This document shows positions 37,529-46,393 of a stretch of 64,000 nt of DNA, piece by piece (position 1 is the stretch's first letter; each line of letters starts with the position of its first letter). The stretch is taken from NCBI GenBank assembly GCA_024508855.1, contig JANINJ010000078.1, positions 1 to 64,000 of the forward strand, given 5' to 3'. The stretch is from Xanthobacteraceae bacterium. GTDB lineage: Bacteria; Pseudomonadota; Alphaproteobacteria; Rhizobiales; Xanthobacteraceae. The notes below the pieces were generated by a model that had not been told where the DNA came from, ran no database searches, and saw only the letters and a list, made by a program, of their open reading frames with translations. Position numbers and translations under genes: made by a program.

Positions 37529-38573
37529 TGGCATTCAGCTTGTGGAGCGCCGCGGAGCCGGGGCACAGCGCAGCTTCGTCGAGCTGATTGAGCGGCAACT
37601 CGACGGTGTCGAAATGGCCGTGCAGGTCGTCGGCCTCCGGATCGACATACAGCAGGCCGGTGACGATCTGTCCGAGCGACGCATGCTTTTGCAAAAATGT
37701 CATCGCTGCCAGCCGGTCACTGGGATCATAATCGTTGTTCAGCTTGCGCAGGTTGAGCACCGTGCCGTCGTGCTGGGTCACCGCAACCACCTTGCCCGGC
37801 TCGTAGTCCACGGTGATCGGCGCGCGGCCAAGCATGACATCGAGCGAATTGACCGCTTCATTGTGTTCGCGGACGTAATCGAGGCTCTTGGTCGACCCGG
37901 CGTGATTGTTGAACGCGATGCAGGGCGAGATCACGTCAATGAAGGCCGCGCCGCGATGCGCGATGGCGGCCTTGATGATGGGCACGAGCTGGGCCTTGTC
38001 GCCCGAGAAGCTGCGCGCGACGAAGGTCGCGCCGAGTTGCAGCGCCATGGCCACTAGATCGATGGCATTGTCGGTGTTGACGGCGCCTTTCTTGGATTTC
38101 GATCCGCGGTCGGCCGTCGCCGAGAACTGACCCTTGGTCAGGCCGTAAACACCATTGTTCTCGACGATATAGACCATGTTGACGCCGCGGCGCAGCGCGT
38201 GAGCGAACTGGCCGAAGCCGATCGAGGCGGAATCCCCGTCGCCGGAAATGCCGAGATAGATCAGCTCGCGGTTGGCGAGGTTAGCCCCGGTCAGCACCGA
38301 TGGCATGCGGCCGTGAACTGAATTGAAGCCGTGCGAGGCGCCGAGGAAATAGGTCGGCGTTTTCGACGAGCAGCCGATGCCGGAAATCTTGGCGACGCGA
38401 TGCGGCTCGATCGCCATTTCGAACGACGCTTCGATGATCGCCGCCGAAATCGAATCGTGGCCGCAGCCGGCGCACAATGTCGACGTCGCCGCCTCGTAAT
38501 CGCGCCGGGTGAAGCCGAGTTCGTTCTTCGGCAGCGAGGGGTGATGGAATTTCGGCTTGGTCAGATAGGTCAT
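37518..38573 (-). CDS. korB: 2-oxoacid:ferredoxin oxidoreductase, beta subunit
   Basis: 351 residues. The thiamine-diphosphate motif is in ISGDGDSASIGFGQFAHAL with NN at the end of the fold. Cysteines in STLCAGCGHDSIS, SGIGCSSKTP and PCIAFNN (Cys of DVISPC) would hold the [4Fe-4S] cluster. Together with KorA it oxidatively decarboxylates 2-oxoglutarate (or another 2-oxoacid) to the acyl-CoA while reducing ferredoxin, or runs in reverse. The start overlaps the korA stop in an ATGA. Confidence 0.93.
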   Translation of the reverse strand: MTYLTKPKFHHPSLPKNELGFTRRDYEAATSTLCAGCGHDSISAAIIEASFEMAIEPHRVAKISGIGCSSKTPTYFLGASHGFNSVHGRMPSVLTGANLANRELIYLGISGDGDSASIGFGQFAHALRRGVNMVYIVENNGVYGLTKGQFSATADRGSKSKKGAVNTDNAIDLVAMALQLGATFVARSFSGDKAQLVPIIKAAIAHRGAAFIDVISPCIAFNNHAGSTKSLDYVREHNEAVNSLDVMLGRAPITVDYEPGKVVAVTQHDGTVLNLRKLNNDYDPSDRLAAMTFLQKHASLGQIVTGLLYVDPEADDLHGHFDTVELPLNQLDEAALCPGSAALHKLNASLR

Positions 38574-40405
38574 GACATCGCCTTTCGCAGCGGCGTGACT
38601 TTCAATGCGTCGAGACGGTCGCCGATGGCGCCCGAGATGAAGCGGGCGGTAATCGACGTACCGTCGTAATGCAGGATCGGCACCAGCCGAACCGGATCGA
38701 TGTCGAGTTCGTTGACGATCAGCGAACGCATCTGCGCATCGCGGTTCTGTTCGACGACGAACACGAAGTCGTGGTCGGAGATGAAGCTCGCGACATCCTG
38801 ATGGAACGGGAAGGCACGCACCCGCATCAGGTCCAGTATGTGACCGCGCGCGGTGAGGATTTCCGCCGCCTCGTGCATCGCAGGCGCGGTCGAGCCGTAA
38901 TAGATGACGCCGAACCGGGTCGGCTTCTCGGCGTTGTCGCGCAAAGGTTTCGGCAGAATGTTCTTGGCGGTTTCCTGCTTGCGCAGCAGCCGCTGCATGC
39001 CCTCGACGTAGTCGACGCCTTCCTCGGAATACCGCGCCCGCGCGTCATGCGAGGTGCCGCGCGTGAAATAGTTGCCCTTGCTGGGGTGAGTGCCGGGATA
39101 GGTACGGTAGGGGATCGCGTCGCCATCGACATCGGTATAGCGGCCGAAATCCTTGCCGGCTTCGAGTTCGGCTGCGGTGATCACTTTGCCGCGGTCGTAT
39201 TGCTTCGAGTCGTCCCATTGCAGCGGGCGGCACAGGCGGTGGTTCATGCCGATATCGAGGTCGAGCATGACGAACACCGGTGTTTGCAGCCGGTCGGCGT
39301 AGTCGAAGGCGCTGGCGCCGAATTCGAACGACTCGGTGGCGTCTTCCGGCAGCAGCAGAATATGCTTGGTGTCGCCGTGCGAGGCATAGGCGCAGTTGAT
39401 CAGGTCGCATTGCTGGGTGCGGGTCGGCATTCCGGTCGAAGGACCGGCGCGTTGCACGTCGAAGATCACCGCGGGGATTTCGGCAAAGTAGGCGAAGCCG
39501 AAGAACTCCTGCATCAGCGAGATGCCGGGGCCGGATGTCGCGGTGAAGGCACGCGCGCCGTTCCACGCGGCGCCGATCACCATGCCGATCGAGGCGATTT
39601 CGTCCTCGGCCTGCACGATGGCATAACGCGCCTGTTTGGTCTCCGGATCGTGGCGGAACTTGGCGCAGTAACGGGTAAAGCCCTCCGCGAGCGACGAGGA
39701 TGGCGTGATTGGATACCAGGCGCAGACCGTCGCACCGCCATAGACTGCGCCGAGTGCCGCAGCAGCGTTGCCCTCGATCAAAATCCGGTCGCCGACCTTG
39801 TCGGTACGCTTCAGGCGCAGCCCGATCGGGCACTTGAAATTGGCTTCGGCGTAAGCGCGGCCGAGATGCAGCGCGTGAAGGTTCGGCTTAATCAGCTTTT
39901 CCTTGGTGCGATACTGCTCGCCCACCAGCTTTTCGAGCTCGGTAATATCCATATCGAGCAGCGCCGACAGCGCGCCGATGCAGATGATGTTCTTGAACAA
40001 CTGGCGCTGGCGCGGATCGGTGTATTCCTTGTTGCAGATCGCCGTCAGCGGAATGCCGATCAGGTGAATATCGGTGCGCGGCTTGCCGGGCGGCATCGCA
40101 CGGGTCGAGTCGTACACCAGATAGCCATCCGGTTCGACCGAGGCGACGTCGGCATTATAGGTCTGCGGATTCATCGCCACCATGATGTCGGTGCCGCCAC
40201 GCGCGCCGAGATGGCCTGCTTCGGTGACGCGGACTTCGTACCAGGTCGGCAGGCCCTGTATGTTCGACGGGAATACGTTGCGCGGCGACATCGGGATGCC
40301 CATCCGCATGATGGCGCGGGCGAACATCTCGTTTGCACTGGCAGAGCCGGAGCCGTTGACGTTGGCAAAGCGGATGACGAAATCGTTGACGGCGGTTAGC
40401 GGCAT
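38570..40405 (-). CDS. korA: 2-oxoacid:ferredoxin oxidoreductase, gamma-alpha fused subunit
   Basis: 611 residues. The N-terminal gamma domain (about 1-190) has FANVNGSGSASANEMFARA. The alpha domain follows with EGNAAAALGAVYGGATVCAWYPITP (read in parts), the substrate-binding YPITPSSSLAEG and the TSGPGISLMQEF motif. The gamma-alpha fusion is typical of KOR-type enzymes. Substrate specificity for 2-oxoglutarate is likely but not proven; pyruvate or branched 2-oxoacids are alternatives. It overlaps the preceding GltD-like gene by 10 nt and korB by 4 nt, so the three are coupled. Confidence 0.92.
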   Translation of the reverse strand: MPLTAVNDFVIRFANVNGSGSASANEMFARAIMRMGIPMSPRNVFPSNIQGLPTWYEVRVTEAGHLGARGGTDIMVAMNPQTYNADVASVEPDGYLVYDSTRAMPPGKPRTDIHLIGIPLTAICNKEYTDPRQRQLFKNIICIGALSALLDMDITELEKLVGEQYRTKEKLIKPNLHALHLGRAYAEANFKCPIGLRLKRTDKVGDRILIEGNAAAALGAVYGGATVCAWYPITPSSSLAEGFTRYCAKFRHDPETKQARYAIVQAEDEIASIGMVIGAAWNGARAFTATSGPGISLMQEFFGFAYFAEIPAVIFDVQRAGPSTGMPTRTQQCDLINCAYASHGDTKHILLLPEDATESFEFGASAFDYADRLQTPVFVMLDLDIGMNHRLCRPLQWDDSKQYDRGKVITAAELEAGKDFGRYTDVDGDAIPYRTYPGTHPSKGNYFTRGTSHDARARYSEEGVDYVEGMQRLLRKQETAKNILPKPLRDNAEKPTRFGVIYYGSTAPAMHEAAEILTARGHILDLMRVRAFPFHQDVASFISDHDFVFVVEQNRDAQMRSLIVNELDIDPVRLVPILHYDGTSITARFISGAIGDRLDALKVTPLRKAMS

Positions 40406-42222
40406 GCTGGGCCTGCGTGGGTCATTTCAAGATAGAACTTGTTCATGTCCCACGCGCCGGTGGGGCAACGCTCGGCGCACAGCCCGCAATGCAGGCAGAC
40501 GTCCTCGTCCTTGGCCATGATGCGTCCGGTTTTCAGGCCATCCGCGACATAGATTGCCTGGTGATGATTGAGCGCGGGCGCGCGCAGCCGCTCCCGCAAC
40601 TCGTCTTCCTCGCCGTTGCTGGTGAATGTGATGCAGTCCATCGGGCAGATGTCGACGCAGGCATCGCATTCGATGCACAATGGCGCCGAGAACACCGTCT
40701 CGACATCGCAGTTCAGGCAGCGCCCGGCTTCGGCCAGTGCGAGTTTGGCATCGAAGCCGAGTTCGACTTCGGCCTTGATGCTGCTGAGCGCGGTGGCGTT
40801 ATCACGGTGCGGCACCGCGTAACGCTCGTCGTTCATGATCTCGTTTTTATAGCTCCACTCGTGAATGCCCATTTTCTGATTCACGACGGTGACCGCCGGC
40901 AGCGGACGCTGCGCGATATCTTCGCCGCTGAGCATCTTGTCGATCGAGACCGCAACCTCGTGGCCATGAGCGACTGCCCAGATGATGTTCTTGGGGCCGA
41001 ACGCGGCATCGCCACCGAAGAAGACTTTAGGATTGCTCGACTGGAACGTGACCTTGTCGACCACCGGCATGCCCCATTCGTCAAACGCAATGCCTGAGTC
41101 GCGCTCGATCCACGGGAAGGCATTCTCCTGGCCGACGGCCACCAGCACGTCGTCGCATTCGAAGGTAACGTCGGGTTCGCCGGCGGGCACCAGCTTGCGG
41201 CGGCCCTTGGCGTCGTATTCCGCCTTGACCTTTTCGAACGTGACGCCCGTCAGCTTGCCGTTTGCGTGCAGAAATTCCTTCGGCACGAGGAAATTGTGGA
41301 TCGGAATGCCTTCGCGCGCCGCGTCTTCCTTTTCCCAGGGCGACGCTTTCATTTCATCGAAGCCGGACCGCACCACTACCTTGACGTCCTCGCCGCCGAG
41401 GCGGCGCGCGGAGCGGCAGCAGTCCATTGCGGTATTGCCGCCGCCGAGCACGATGACGCGCTTGCCGATCGTGTGGATGTGGTCGAACGAGACGCTGGAG
41501 AGCCAATCGATGCCGATGTGGATGTTCGCAGCCGCTTCCTTGCGGCCGGGAATGTCGAGATCGCGTCCGCGCGGGGCACCGGAGCCGACGACGATGGCGT
41601 CGTAATTCTCGGCCAGCAGCGCCTTCATGCTGTCGATGCGGGTGCCGCCCCTGAACTCGACGCCGAGATCGAGAATGTAGTTGGTCTCTTCGTCGATCAC
41701 GCTGTCCGGCAGGCGGAATTTCGGAATCTGCGTGCGCATCATGCCGCCGGCGCGCTTGTCGCCGTCGAACACGGTGCAGGTGTAACCCAGCGGTGCGAGA
41801 TCGCGCGCGACGGTCAGCGAAGCCGGGCCGGCGCCCACCAGCGCGATGCGCTTGCCGTTCTTCGCCACCGCGGGTTGCGGCATGCGGCTCTTGACGTCGT
41901 CCTTGTAATCGGCGGCGACGCGTTTGAGCCGGCAAATCGCAACCGGCTCTTCTTCGACGCGGACGCGTCGGCAAGCCGGTTCGCAGGGGCGGTCACAGGT
42001 ACGGCCCAGGATTCCGGGAAAGACGTTGGATTTCCAGTTGATCATGTAGGCGTCGCTGTACCGGCCAGCGGCGATCAACCTGATGTATTCGGGAACCGGC
42101 GTATGCGCCGGGCAGGCCCATTGGCAGTCGACCACTTTATGAAAGTAGTCGGGCGCCGAAATATCGGTCGGTTTCATTCCCATCCCAATCCGCGCGGAGA
42201 CTTTTTTAAGTTGGTCCCTCAC
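40396..42222 (-). CDS. GltD-like FAD/NAD(P) oxidoreductase with ferredoxin domain, partner of KorAB
   Basis: 608 residues from a GTG; ATG codons at 42183 or 42177 are also reasonable. The N-terminal cysteine-rich helical domain (CQWACPAHTPVPEY, CDRPCEPACRR) is that of glutamate synthase small subunits. FAD binds at ALVGAGPASLTVA, NAD(P) at VIVLGGGNTAMDCCRSA. The C-terminus adds two [4Fe-4S] motifs, CIECDACVDICPMDC and CLHCGLCAERCP. No glutamate synthase large subunit is present, and the gene runs directly into korA. The likely role is to pass electrons between reduced ferredoxin/KOR and NAD(P)H. This is an inference from order and domain content. Confidence 0.88.
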   Translation of the reverse strand: MRDQLKKVSARIGMGMKPTDISAPDYFHKVVDCQWACPAHTPVPEYIRLIAAGRYSDAYMINWKSNVFPGILGRTCDRPCEPACRRVRVEEEPVAICRLKRVAADYKDDVKSRMPQPAVAKNGKRIALVGAGPASLTVARDLAPLGYTCTVFDGDKRAGGMMRTQIPKFRLPDSVIDEETNYILDLGVEFRGGTRIDSMKALLAENYDAIVVGSGAPRGRDLDIPGRKEAAANIHIGIDWLSSVSFDHIHTIGKRVIVLGGGNTAMDCCRSARRLGGEDVKVVVRSGFDEMKASPWEKEDAAREGIPIHNFLVPKEFLHANGKLTGVTFEKVKAEYDAKGRRKLVPAGEPDVTFECDDVLVAVGQENAFPWIERDSGIAFDEWGMPVVDKVTFQSSNPKVFFGGDAAFGPKNIIWAVAHGHEVAVSIDKMLSGEDIAQRPLPAVTVVNQKMGIHEWSYKNEIMNDERYAVPHRDNATALSSIKAEVELGFDAKLALAEAGRCLNCDVETVFSAPLCIECDACVDICPMDCITFTSNGEEDELRERLRAPALNHHQAIYVADGLKTGRIMAKDEDVCLHCGLCAERCPTGAWDMNKFYLEMTHAGPACR

Positions 42223-42426
42223 ACGGTCTTTCTCTGCCGAACGCTGGCTGCGTTCTTGTTCTATCTGAGCCAGATCATGGACTTAGAATAGGAACAATTC
42301 AACATAACCCGGTCGGGGAGAAAAGGCATTTTTAGGTGATCGCACTGGACATTTAGTCTCAGTGTTAAGGCCGGAAGTGCCTGCGGCAGTGCAGCATAAA
42401 GCATTCGTGATGCTGCGGTGCAGTTT

Positions 42427-43095
42427 CTAAAGGTCGGACTTTGCGAGATCCCACATCAACCGGTAGATGCCCGAAGAAACGGCTTGTCCGGCAGTCAGGT
42501 AATCTTGCGGATCGAACCGCAATGACATGGCCGCAGAGACCGGGCCGACATCGGTGCCGTCGATCAATACAAACCAGTCGCTGGCGCCTGGATTGGGACG
42601 ATCCGGTGGCTCCGTGAGCGACCGCGACAACACGGGATCGCTCTCGAGCAAATGCATGGAGATCATGCCGTCAAGTTCTCCTGGATCGAGGCGCGGTACC
42701 AGTGTTCGATGTAGCGCGTCGATTTGCTCTAGCTTCGGACGGATGCGGATGATGCCGAGCGCGGCACCGCGGCCCTGACCGTGGCTCTCGGTGATCCGGG
42801 CGACCGCGCGGATCATGTTGCGAAAGCGGGCGATGTTCTGTTGCGACCATGCAGTCTGGCCGGCGAGGGCGGTACGGTAGGCCGGACTATCGAGCACATC
42901 GAACGTCGCGGTCGAATAGAGGCTCAGATACTTGGGAGTGCCTGTGTGGGCAATGTAACGTCGGGCTTCGAGGAAGCCGTCGATGGCAACGCGTTCGGCA
43001 ATGTGCTCGCGATCGTACCAGCGGTTGAAGTCCGCTTCGTCCGCGGCGTCGACGTCCATCGAGGTCAGCAGCATGCCCTGTCCGGCCATCGGCAT
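42427..43095 (-). CDS. Unrecognised protein with dimeric alpha/beta-barrel-like repeats, pqq operon end
   Basis: 222 residues, no signal peptide. The N-terminal half carries DFNRWYDREHIAERVAIDGF and YLSLYSTATFDVLDSPAY, the pattern of small ferredoxin-like barrel domains (EthD/NIPSNAP-like). The second half repeats a similar barrel-like region (GMISMHLLESDP ... WFVLIDGTDV). It lies 16 nt downstream of the aminopeptidase gene on the same strand, so it is probably transcribed with pqqABCDE. No function is known for it here. A role in binding or detoxifying a small molecule is only a possibility. Confidence 0.7.
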   Translation of the reverse strand: MPMAGQGMLLTSMDVDAADEADFNRWYDREHIAERVAIDGFLEARRYIAHTGTPKYLSLYSTATFDVLDSPAYRTALAGQTAWSQQNIARFRNMIRAVARITESHGQGRGAALGIIRIRPKLEQIDALHRTLVPRLDPGELDGMISMHLLESDPVLSRSLTEPPDRPNPGASDWFVLIDGTDVGPVSAAMSLRFDPQDYLTAGQAVSSGIYRLMWDLAKSDL

Positions 43096-43111
43096 GATCG
43101 CGTCTCCCTGA

Positions 43112-44095
43112 CTAGTTTTTGGCGGCGAGATCGGCGATTGCCAAGGCTACGGCATCCCGCACGCCCGGATCGTAAAGCGAATGGCCGCCGCTCTCAACGG
43201 TTCGCAGTTCGGCGGTCGGCCATGCTGCTGCAAGCGCGTGTGCTGTCGACGGCGGGCAGAGCAGATCGTAGCGGCCCTGCACGATGATGCTCGAAATTCC
43301 CGCGAGTTTGTCGGCGTCGTGCATCAGTTGATCAGACTTCAGAAAGCAGCCGTTCCGGAAATAATGCGCTTCCATGAACGGCGTCGAGGGCAGGGGGCGG
43401 GTCGAGCGCAGCGACGCAAGGTCGAGCCGCGTTTGCTTGGGCGCGTGCTCGGACAGAATTCGTTCGGTGTCGTGCCATGCCCGCGCGGCAGGCCCATGGA
43501 TCGCCGGATCGGGATCGAGGATCAGCCGCCAGTATTCGTCCAACGGGTGTTTCCGCGCGTCCGGAGAGAGAATACTGAGAAAGTCGTCGTTCAATGCCGG
43601 GTAGAACCGCGGCAACGTTTCGAGGAACGCGGCTTCCAGCTCAGTGCGCGTGCCGAGAAACGTCGCGCGCAGGACGATGCCACTGACGCGTTGCGGATGC
43701 TGTTCGGCATAGGCCAATGCCAGCGTCGCGCCCCACGACCCGCCGACGACCATCCAGTGCTCGAAGCCGAGGCGTTCGCGGATCGCCTCCATATCGGCAA
43801 CCAGATGCGCGGTGGTGTTGGCGTCGCGATTGCCTTTAGGTCGACTGCGGCCGCAGCCGCGTTGATCGAACAGCACCGCATGGAATCGTTGCGGGTCGAA
43901 CAGCTTGCGATGATCGGGCTGGCAGCCGCTGCCGGGTCCGCCATGCAGATAGACCGCTGGAAATCCGCCGTCGCGGCCGACGGTTTCGACATAGAGTTCG
44001 TGGCCGTCGCCGACAGCCATCATTTGCGACGTCAATGGCGCGAAGGGATCGTGACGTTCGCCGGACGTCGTGCCGCTTCCGGCGTCAGGCGTCAT
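43112..44095 (-). CDS. pip: Prolyl aminopeptidase (proline iminopeptidase)
   Basis: 327 residues of peptidase family S33. The oxyanion motif is VYLHGGPGSGCQP, followed by FDQRGCGRSRPKGN. The nucleophile elbow is GGSWGATLALAY, and the acid and base lie in VQGRYDLLCPP and ESGGHSLYDPG. These identify a prolyl aminopeptidase rather than a generic alpha/beta hydrolase. The start ATG at 44095 lies inside the end of pqqE (11-nt overlap), so it is expressed with the pqq genes. The enzyme removes N-terminal proline from peptides. Whether this helps process PqqA, which has prolines at positions 6 and 12, is an inference. Confidence 0.9.
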   Translation of the reverse strand: MTPDAGSGTTSGERHDPFAPLTSQMMAVGDGHELYVETVGRDGGFPAVYLHGGPGSGCQPDHRKLFDPQRFHAVLFDQRGCGRSRPKGNRDANTTAHLVADMEAIRERLGFEHWMVVGGSWGATLALAYAEQHPQRVSGIVLRATFLGTRTELEAAFLETLPRFYPALNDDFLSILSPDARKHPLDEYWRLILDPDPAIHGPAARAWHDTERILSEHAPKQTRLDLASLRSTRPLPSTPFMEAHYFRNGCFLKSDQLMHDADKLAGISSIIVQGRYDLLCPPSTAHALAAAWPTAELRTVESGGHSLYDPGVRDAVALAIADLAAKN

Positions 44096-45293
44096 GATCG
44101 GCATCCGTTTCCAGGGTGCCACCCTTGAAATTGCGATAGACGAAGCGATTGACGTCGCCGGATGCCTCGGTTTCGGCCATCTTGAAAATCTGCTCATGCA
44201 TCGGCGACAGCGTACAGGCCGGGTCTGTATTGCCGGCGTCGCCCGTCAGTGCGAAGGCCTGACAGCGGCAGCCGCCGAAATCGACTTCCTTGAACTCGCA
44301 ACTCCGGCAAGGCTCCGGCATCCAGCCAGTGCCGCGATAGCGGTTGAACGCGTCGGAGTTCTGCCAGATCCAGGCAATCGAATGATTGCTGCGCACCGAT
44401 TCGAAGTCGAGCCCGGTGATCGTTTCCGCCGCATGGCACGGCAGGATTTTGCCGGTGGGCGAGATATTGAAGAACTGCCGCCCCCAGCCGCCCATGCACT
44501 TCTTCGGCCGCAGTGCATAGTAGTCCGGTACGACGTAGTCGATGGCGAGAATGCCTTTCAGCCGTGCTTCGGCTTCTTCGACGATCCGACTGGTTTCTTC
44601 GATCTGCTCTAGTGTCGGCATCAGCGCGGCGCGGTTCTTCAGTGCCCAGCCATAGTACTGCACGTTGGCGACTTCGAGCCGGTCGGCGTCGAAATCGACC
44701 GCCATCTGGATGATGTCCGGCAATTGATGCAGGTTCTGCCGGTGCATTACCGCGTTGACGGTGAGGGGCAGATCCATCTCGCGCGCCCAGCCGGCCACTT
44801 CGATCTTCTTCGCGTGCGCATTCTTCATGCCGGCAACGCGATCGGCGACAACCGGTTCGTTACCCTGGAAGCTGATCTGGATATGGCACAGCCCGGCATC
44901 TGCCAGAGCCTGGAGCTTGTCGCGCGTCAGCAGCACGGCAGAGGTAATCAGATTGGAATAGAGTCCAACGTCGGTCGCGTGCTGGATCAGCTCGGTCAGA
45001 TCTTTGCGCGCCGTCGGCTCGCCGCCAGAGAAGTGAATCTGCAGCACGCCGATTTGCGCCAGTTCGGTGAGAACCTTCTTCCACTCGTCGGTGGTAAGTT
45101 CGTTGCTGGCGCGTTCGAGTTCGACCGGATTGGAGCAGTAGGGACATTGCAGCGGACAGCGGTGTGTCAGTTCCGCCAGCACCGCGAGCGGAATGCCGAA
45201 CGTCTCCGCGGTCGAGCCGCGCTGTTCGAGAATGGCCAGTCCGTCATTCGGATCGACGGCGATAGGCGTTGCATCGGTGAGCGTCGGACTCAT
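44085..45293 (-). CDS. pqqE: PQQ biosynthesis radical SAM enzyme PqqE
   Basis: 402 residues. The radical-SAM cluster motif is ELTHRCPLQCPYCSNP. The C-terminal SPASM domain carries further cysteines (KCMGGWG, PCRSCEFKEVDFGGCRCQAF). It makes the C-C bond between Glu16 and Tyr20 of the PqqA peptide, with PqqD as chaperone. The ATG overlaps the pqqD stop by 4 nt. Confidence 0.97.
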   Translation of the reverse strand: MSPTLTDATPIAVDPNDGLAILEQRGSTAETFGIPLAVLAELTHRCPLQCPYCSNPVELERASNELTTDEWKKVLTELAQIGVLQIHFSGGEPTARKDLTELIQHATDVGLYSNLITSAVLLTRDKLQALADAGLCHIQISFQGNEPVVADRVAGMKNAHAKKIEVAGWAREMDLPLTVNAVMHRQNLHQLPDIIQMAVDFDADRLEVANVQYYGWALKNRAALMPTLEQIEETSRIVEEAEARLKGILAIDYVVPDYYALRPKKCMGGWGRQFFNISPTGKILPCHAAETITGLDFESVRSNHSIAWIWQNSDAFNRYRGTGWMPEPCRSCEFKEVDFGGCRCQAFALTGDAGNTDPACTLSPMHEQIFKMAETEASGDVNRFVYRNFKGGTLETDADHDA

Positions 45294-45604
45294 GCATCCT
45301 TCTCCCGCGCTTCAACCAGAAATCCCTTGTCGGCAAGATCCTGCAGCATGGCGATGACATCGGCACCGATGGCGTCCCGCGGCGCCGCATATTTGCCGGC
45401 CAGTTCGTCGATCATCTGCGCCACACTGCGCTGGCTGTCGCATAGCTGCAGAATCTCGACCGCGATATCGTCAGGAGCCAGCACGCGTTCCGGCGCGAGG
45501 ATCACCCAGCGCTGCCGGGTCTCGTCGAACTTGAGTTTGGCGTGCCGCGGCAGCATCGGACGGCTGGTCTCGCTCACACTGATATGCCGGCTTCGCAACG
45601 CCAT
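45290..45604 (-). CDS. pqqD: PQQ biosynthesis peptide chaperone PqqD
   Basis: 104 residues with a winged-helix peptide-binding fold. The sequence RLKF-like HAKLKFDETRQRWVILAPER followed by LDDIAVEIL-like DDIAVEILQLCDSQRS is typical. It binds PqqA and delivers it to PqqE. Separate gene here, not fused to pqqC. It starts 24 nt after pqqC and overlaps pqqE by 4 nt. Confidence 0.95.
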   Translation of the reverse strand: MALRSRHISVSETSRPMLPRHAKLKFDETRQRWVILAPERVLAPDDIAVEILQLCDSQRSVAQMIDELAGKYAAPRDAIGADVIAMLQDLADKGFLVEAREKDA

Positions 45605-45628
45605 CGATCTGCCTTCAGGTCTTGTTTT

Positions 45629-46393
45629 TCAAGTCTTGCCGGGTACGAATGCTCCAGGCGGAACATGTCCCTCGACGTAAGCATGATACAGCGCATCGAG
45701 CTGCACCCAAAGCACATTGGTCTTGAAGATCAGCGCATTGCAGACCGCTTCGCGTTCGCTCGGCGTGTTGGCATGTGCCTTGACGTAATCGAGCGCGAAA
45801 TTGGCATCGCGCGGCGCTTGTTCCAGACGACGCTTGAAATAGCTCATGATGTTTGGGTTCACGAAATCGTAATGCGCCAGCATGCCGGAGATGCGTTCTT
45901 CGTGCAGGTTTGGCGCAAACAGTTCCGTGAGCGAGGATGCGATGGCTTCGAGCGGCGTGCGATCGCGGACGAAGTGCACATAGGCGTCCACGGCAAAGCG
46001 GGTGGCGGGAAGGATGCCTTCGGCGGATTCGACGTAAGCGCTGTCAAGGCCAAGCCCTTCCGTCAGTTTCAGCCAGCGCTCGATGCCGCCTTCGCTGCCG
46101 ACGTCGCCGTCATGATCCTCGATGCGATGCCGCCATTCAAGGCGCGTCTCACGGTCGCGGAAGCGCGAGATCACCACCGCGTCCTTGATCGGAATCGTGC
46201 TCTGATAATAGTAACGGTTCAGCGCCCACGCCTGTACCTGGCCCTTGTTGAGCTTTCCGCCGTGCAGCAGGCCGTGAAACGGATGCAGGTTGTGATAGCG
46301 CGTCGCGCCGATATGGCGTAGCGCCGCTTCCAGTTCGTCGGCGTTTTGCAGTGGCTTGTCGGCCACGAGCGAGAAAGCGGTCGTCTTGATCAA
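45629..46393 (-). CDS. pqqC: Pyrroloquinoline-quinone synthase PqqC
   Basis: 254 residues of the cofactor-less oxidase that catalyses the last ring closure and eight-electron oxidation to PQQ. Helical family sequence is clear: YHNLHPFHGLLHGGKLNKGQ, NRYYYQSTIPIKDAVVISR and RDRETRLEWRHRIEDHDGDV (His and Arg residues of the active site). The start codon is TTG, overlapping the pqqB stop (TTGA). This non-ATG start could lower PqqC output. Confidence 0.96.
   Translation of the reverse strand: MIKTTAFSLVADKPLQNADELEAALRHIGATRYHNLHPFHGLLHGGKLNKGQVQAWALNRYYYQSTIPIKDAVVISRFRDRETRLEWRHRIEDHDGDVGSEGGIERWLKLTEGLGLDSAYVESAEGILPATRFAVDAYVHFVRDRTPLEAIASSLTELFAPNLHEERISGMLAHYDFVNPNIMSYFKRRLEQAPRDANFALDYVKAHANTPSEREAVCNALIFKTNVLWVQLDALYHAYVEGHVPPGAFVPGKT

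Noticed and set aside
40396-42222. Glutamate synthase small subunit (gltD)
   Set aside because: Domain order is similar, but there is no gltB nearby, the protein has an extra ferredoxin domain, and it is coupled to korA.
42280-42310. Iron-control-like element (TTAGAA...AATTC) upstream of the GltD-like gene
   Set aside because: The match to the Irr box is partial and not symmetric.
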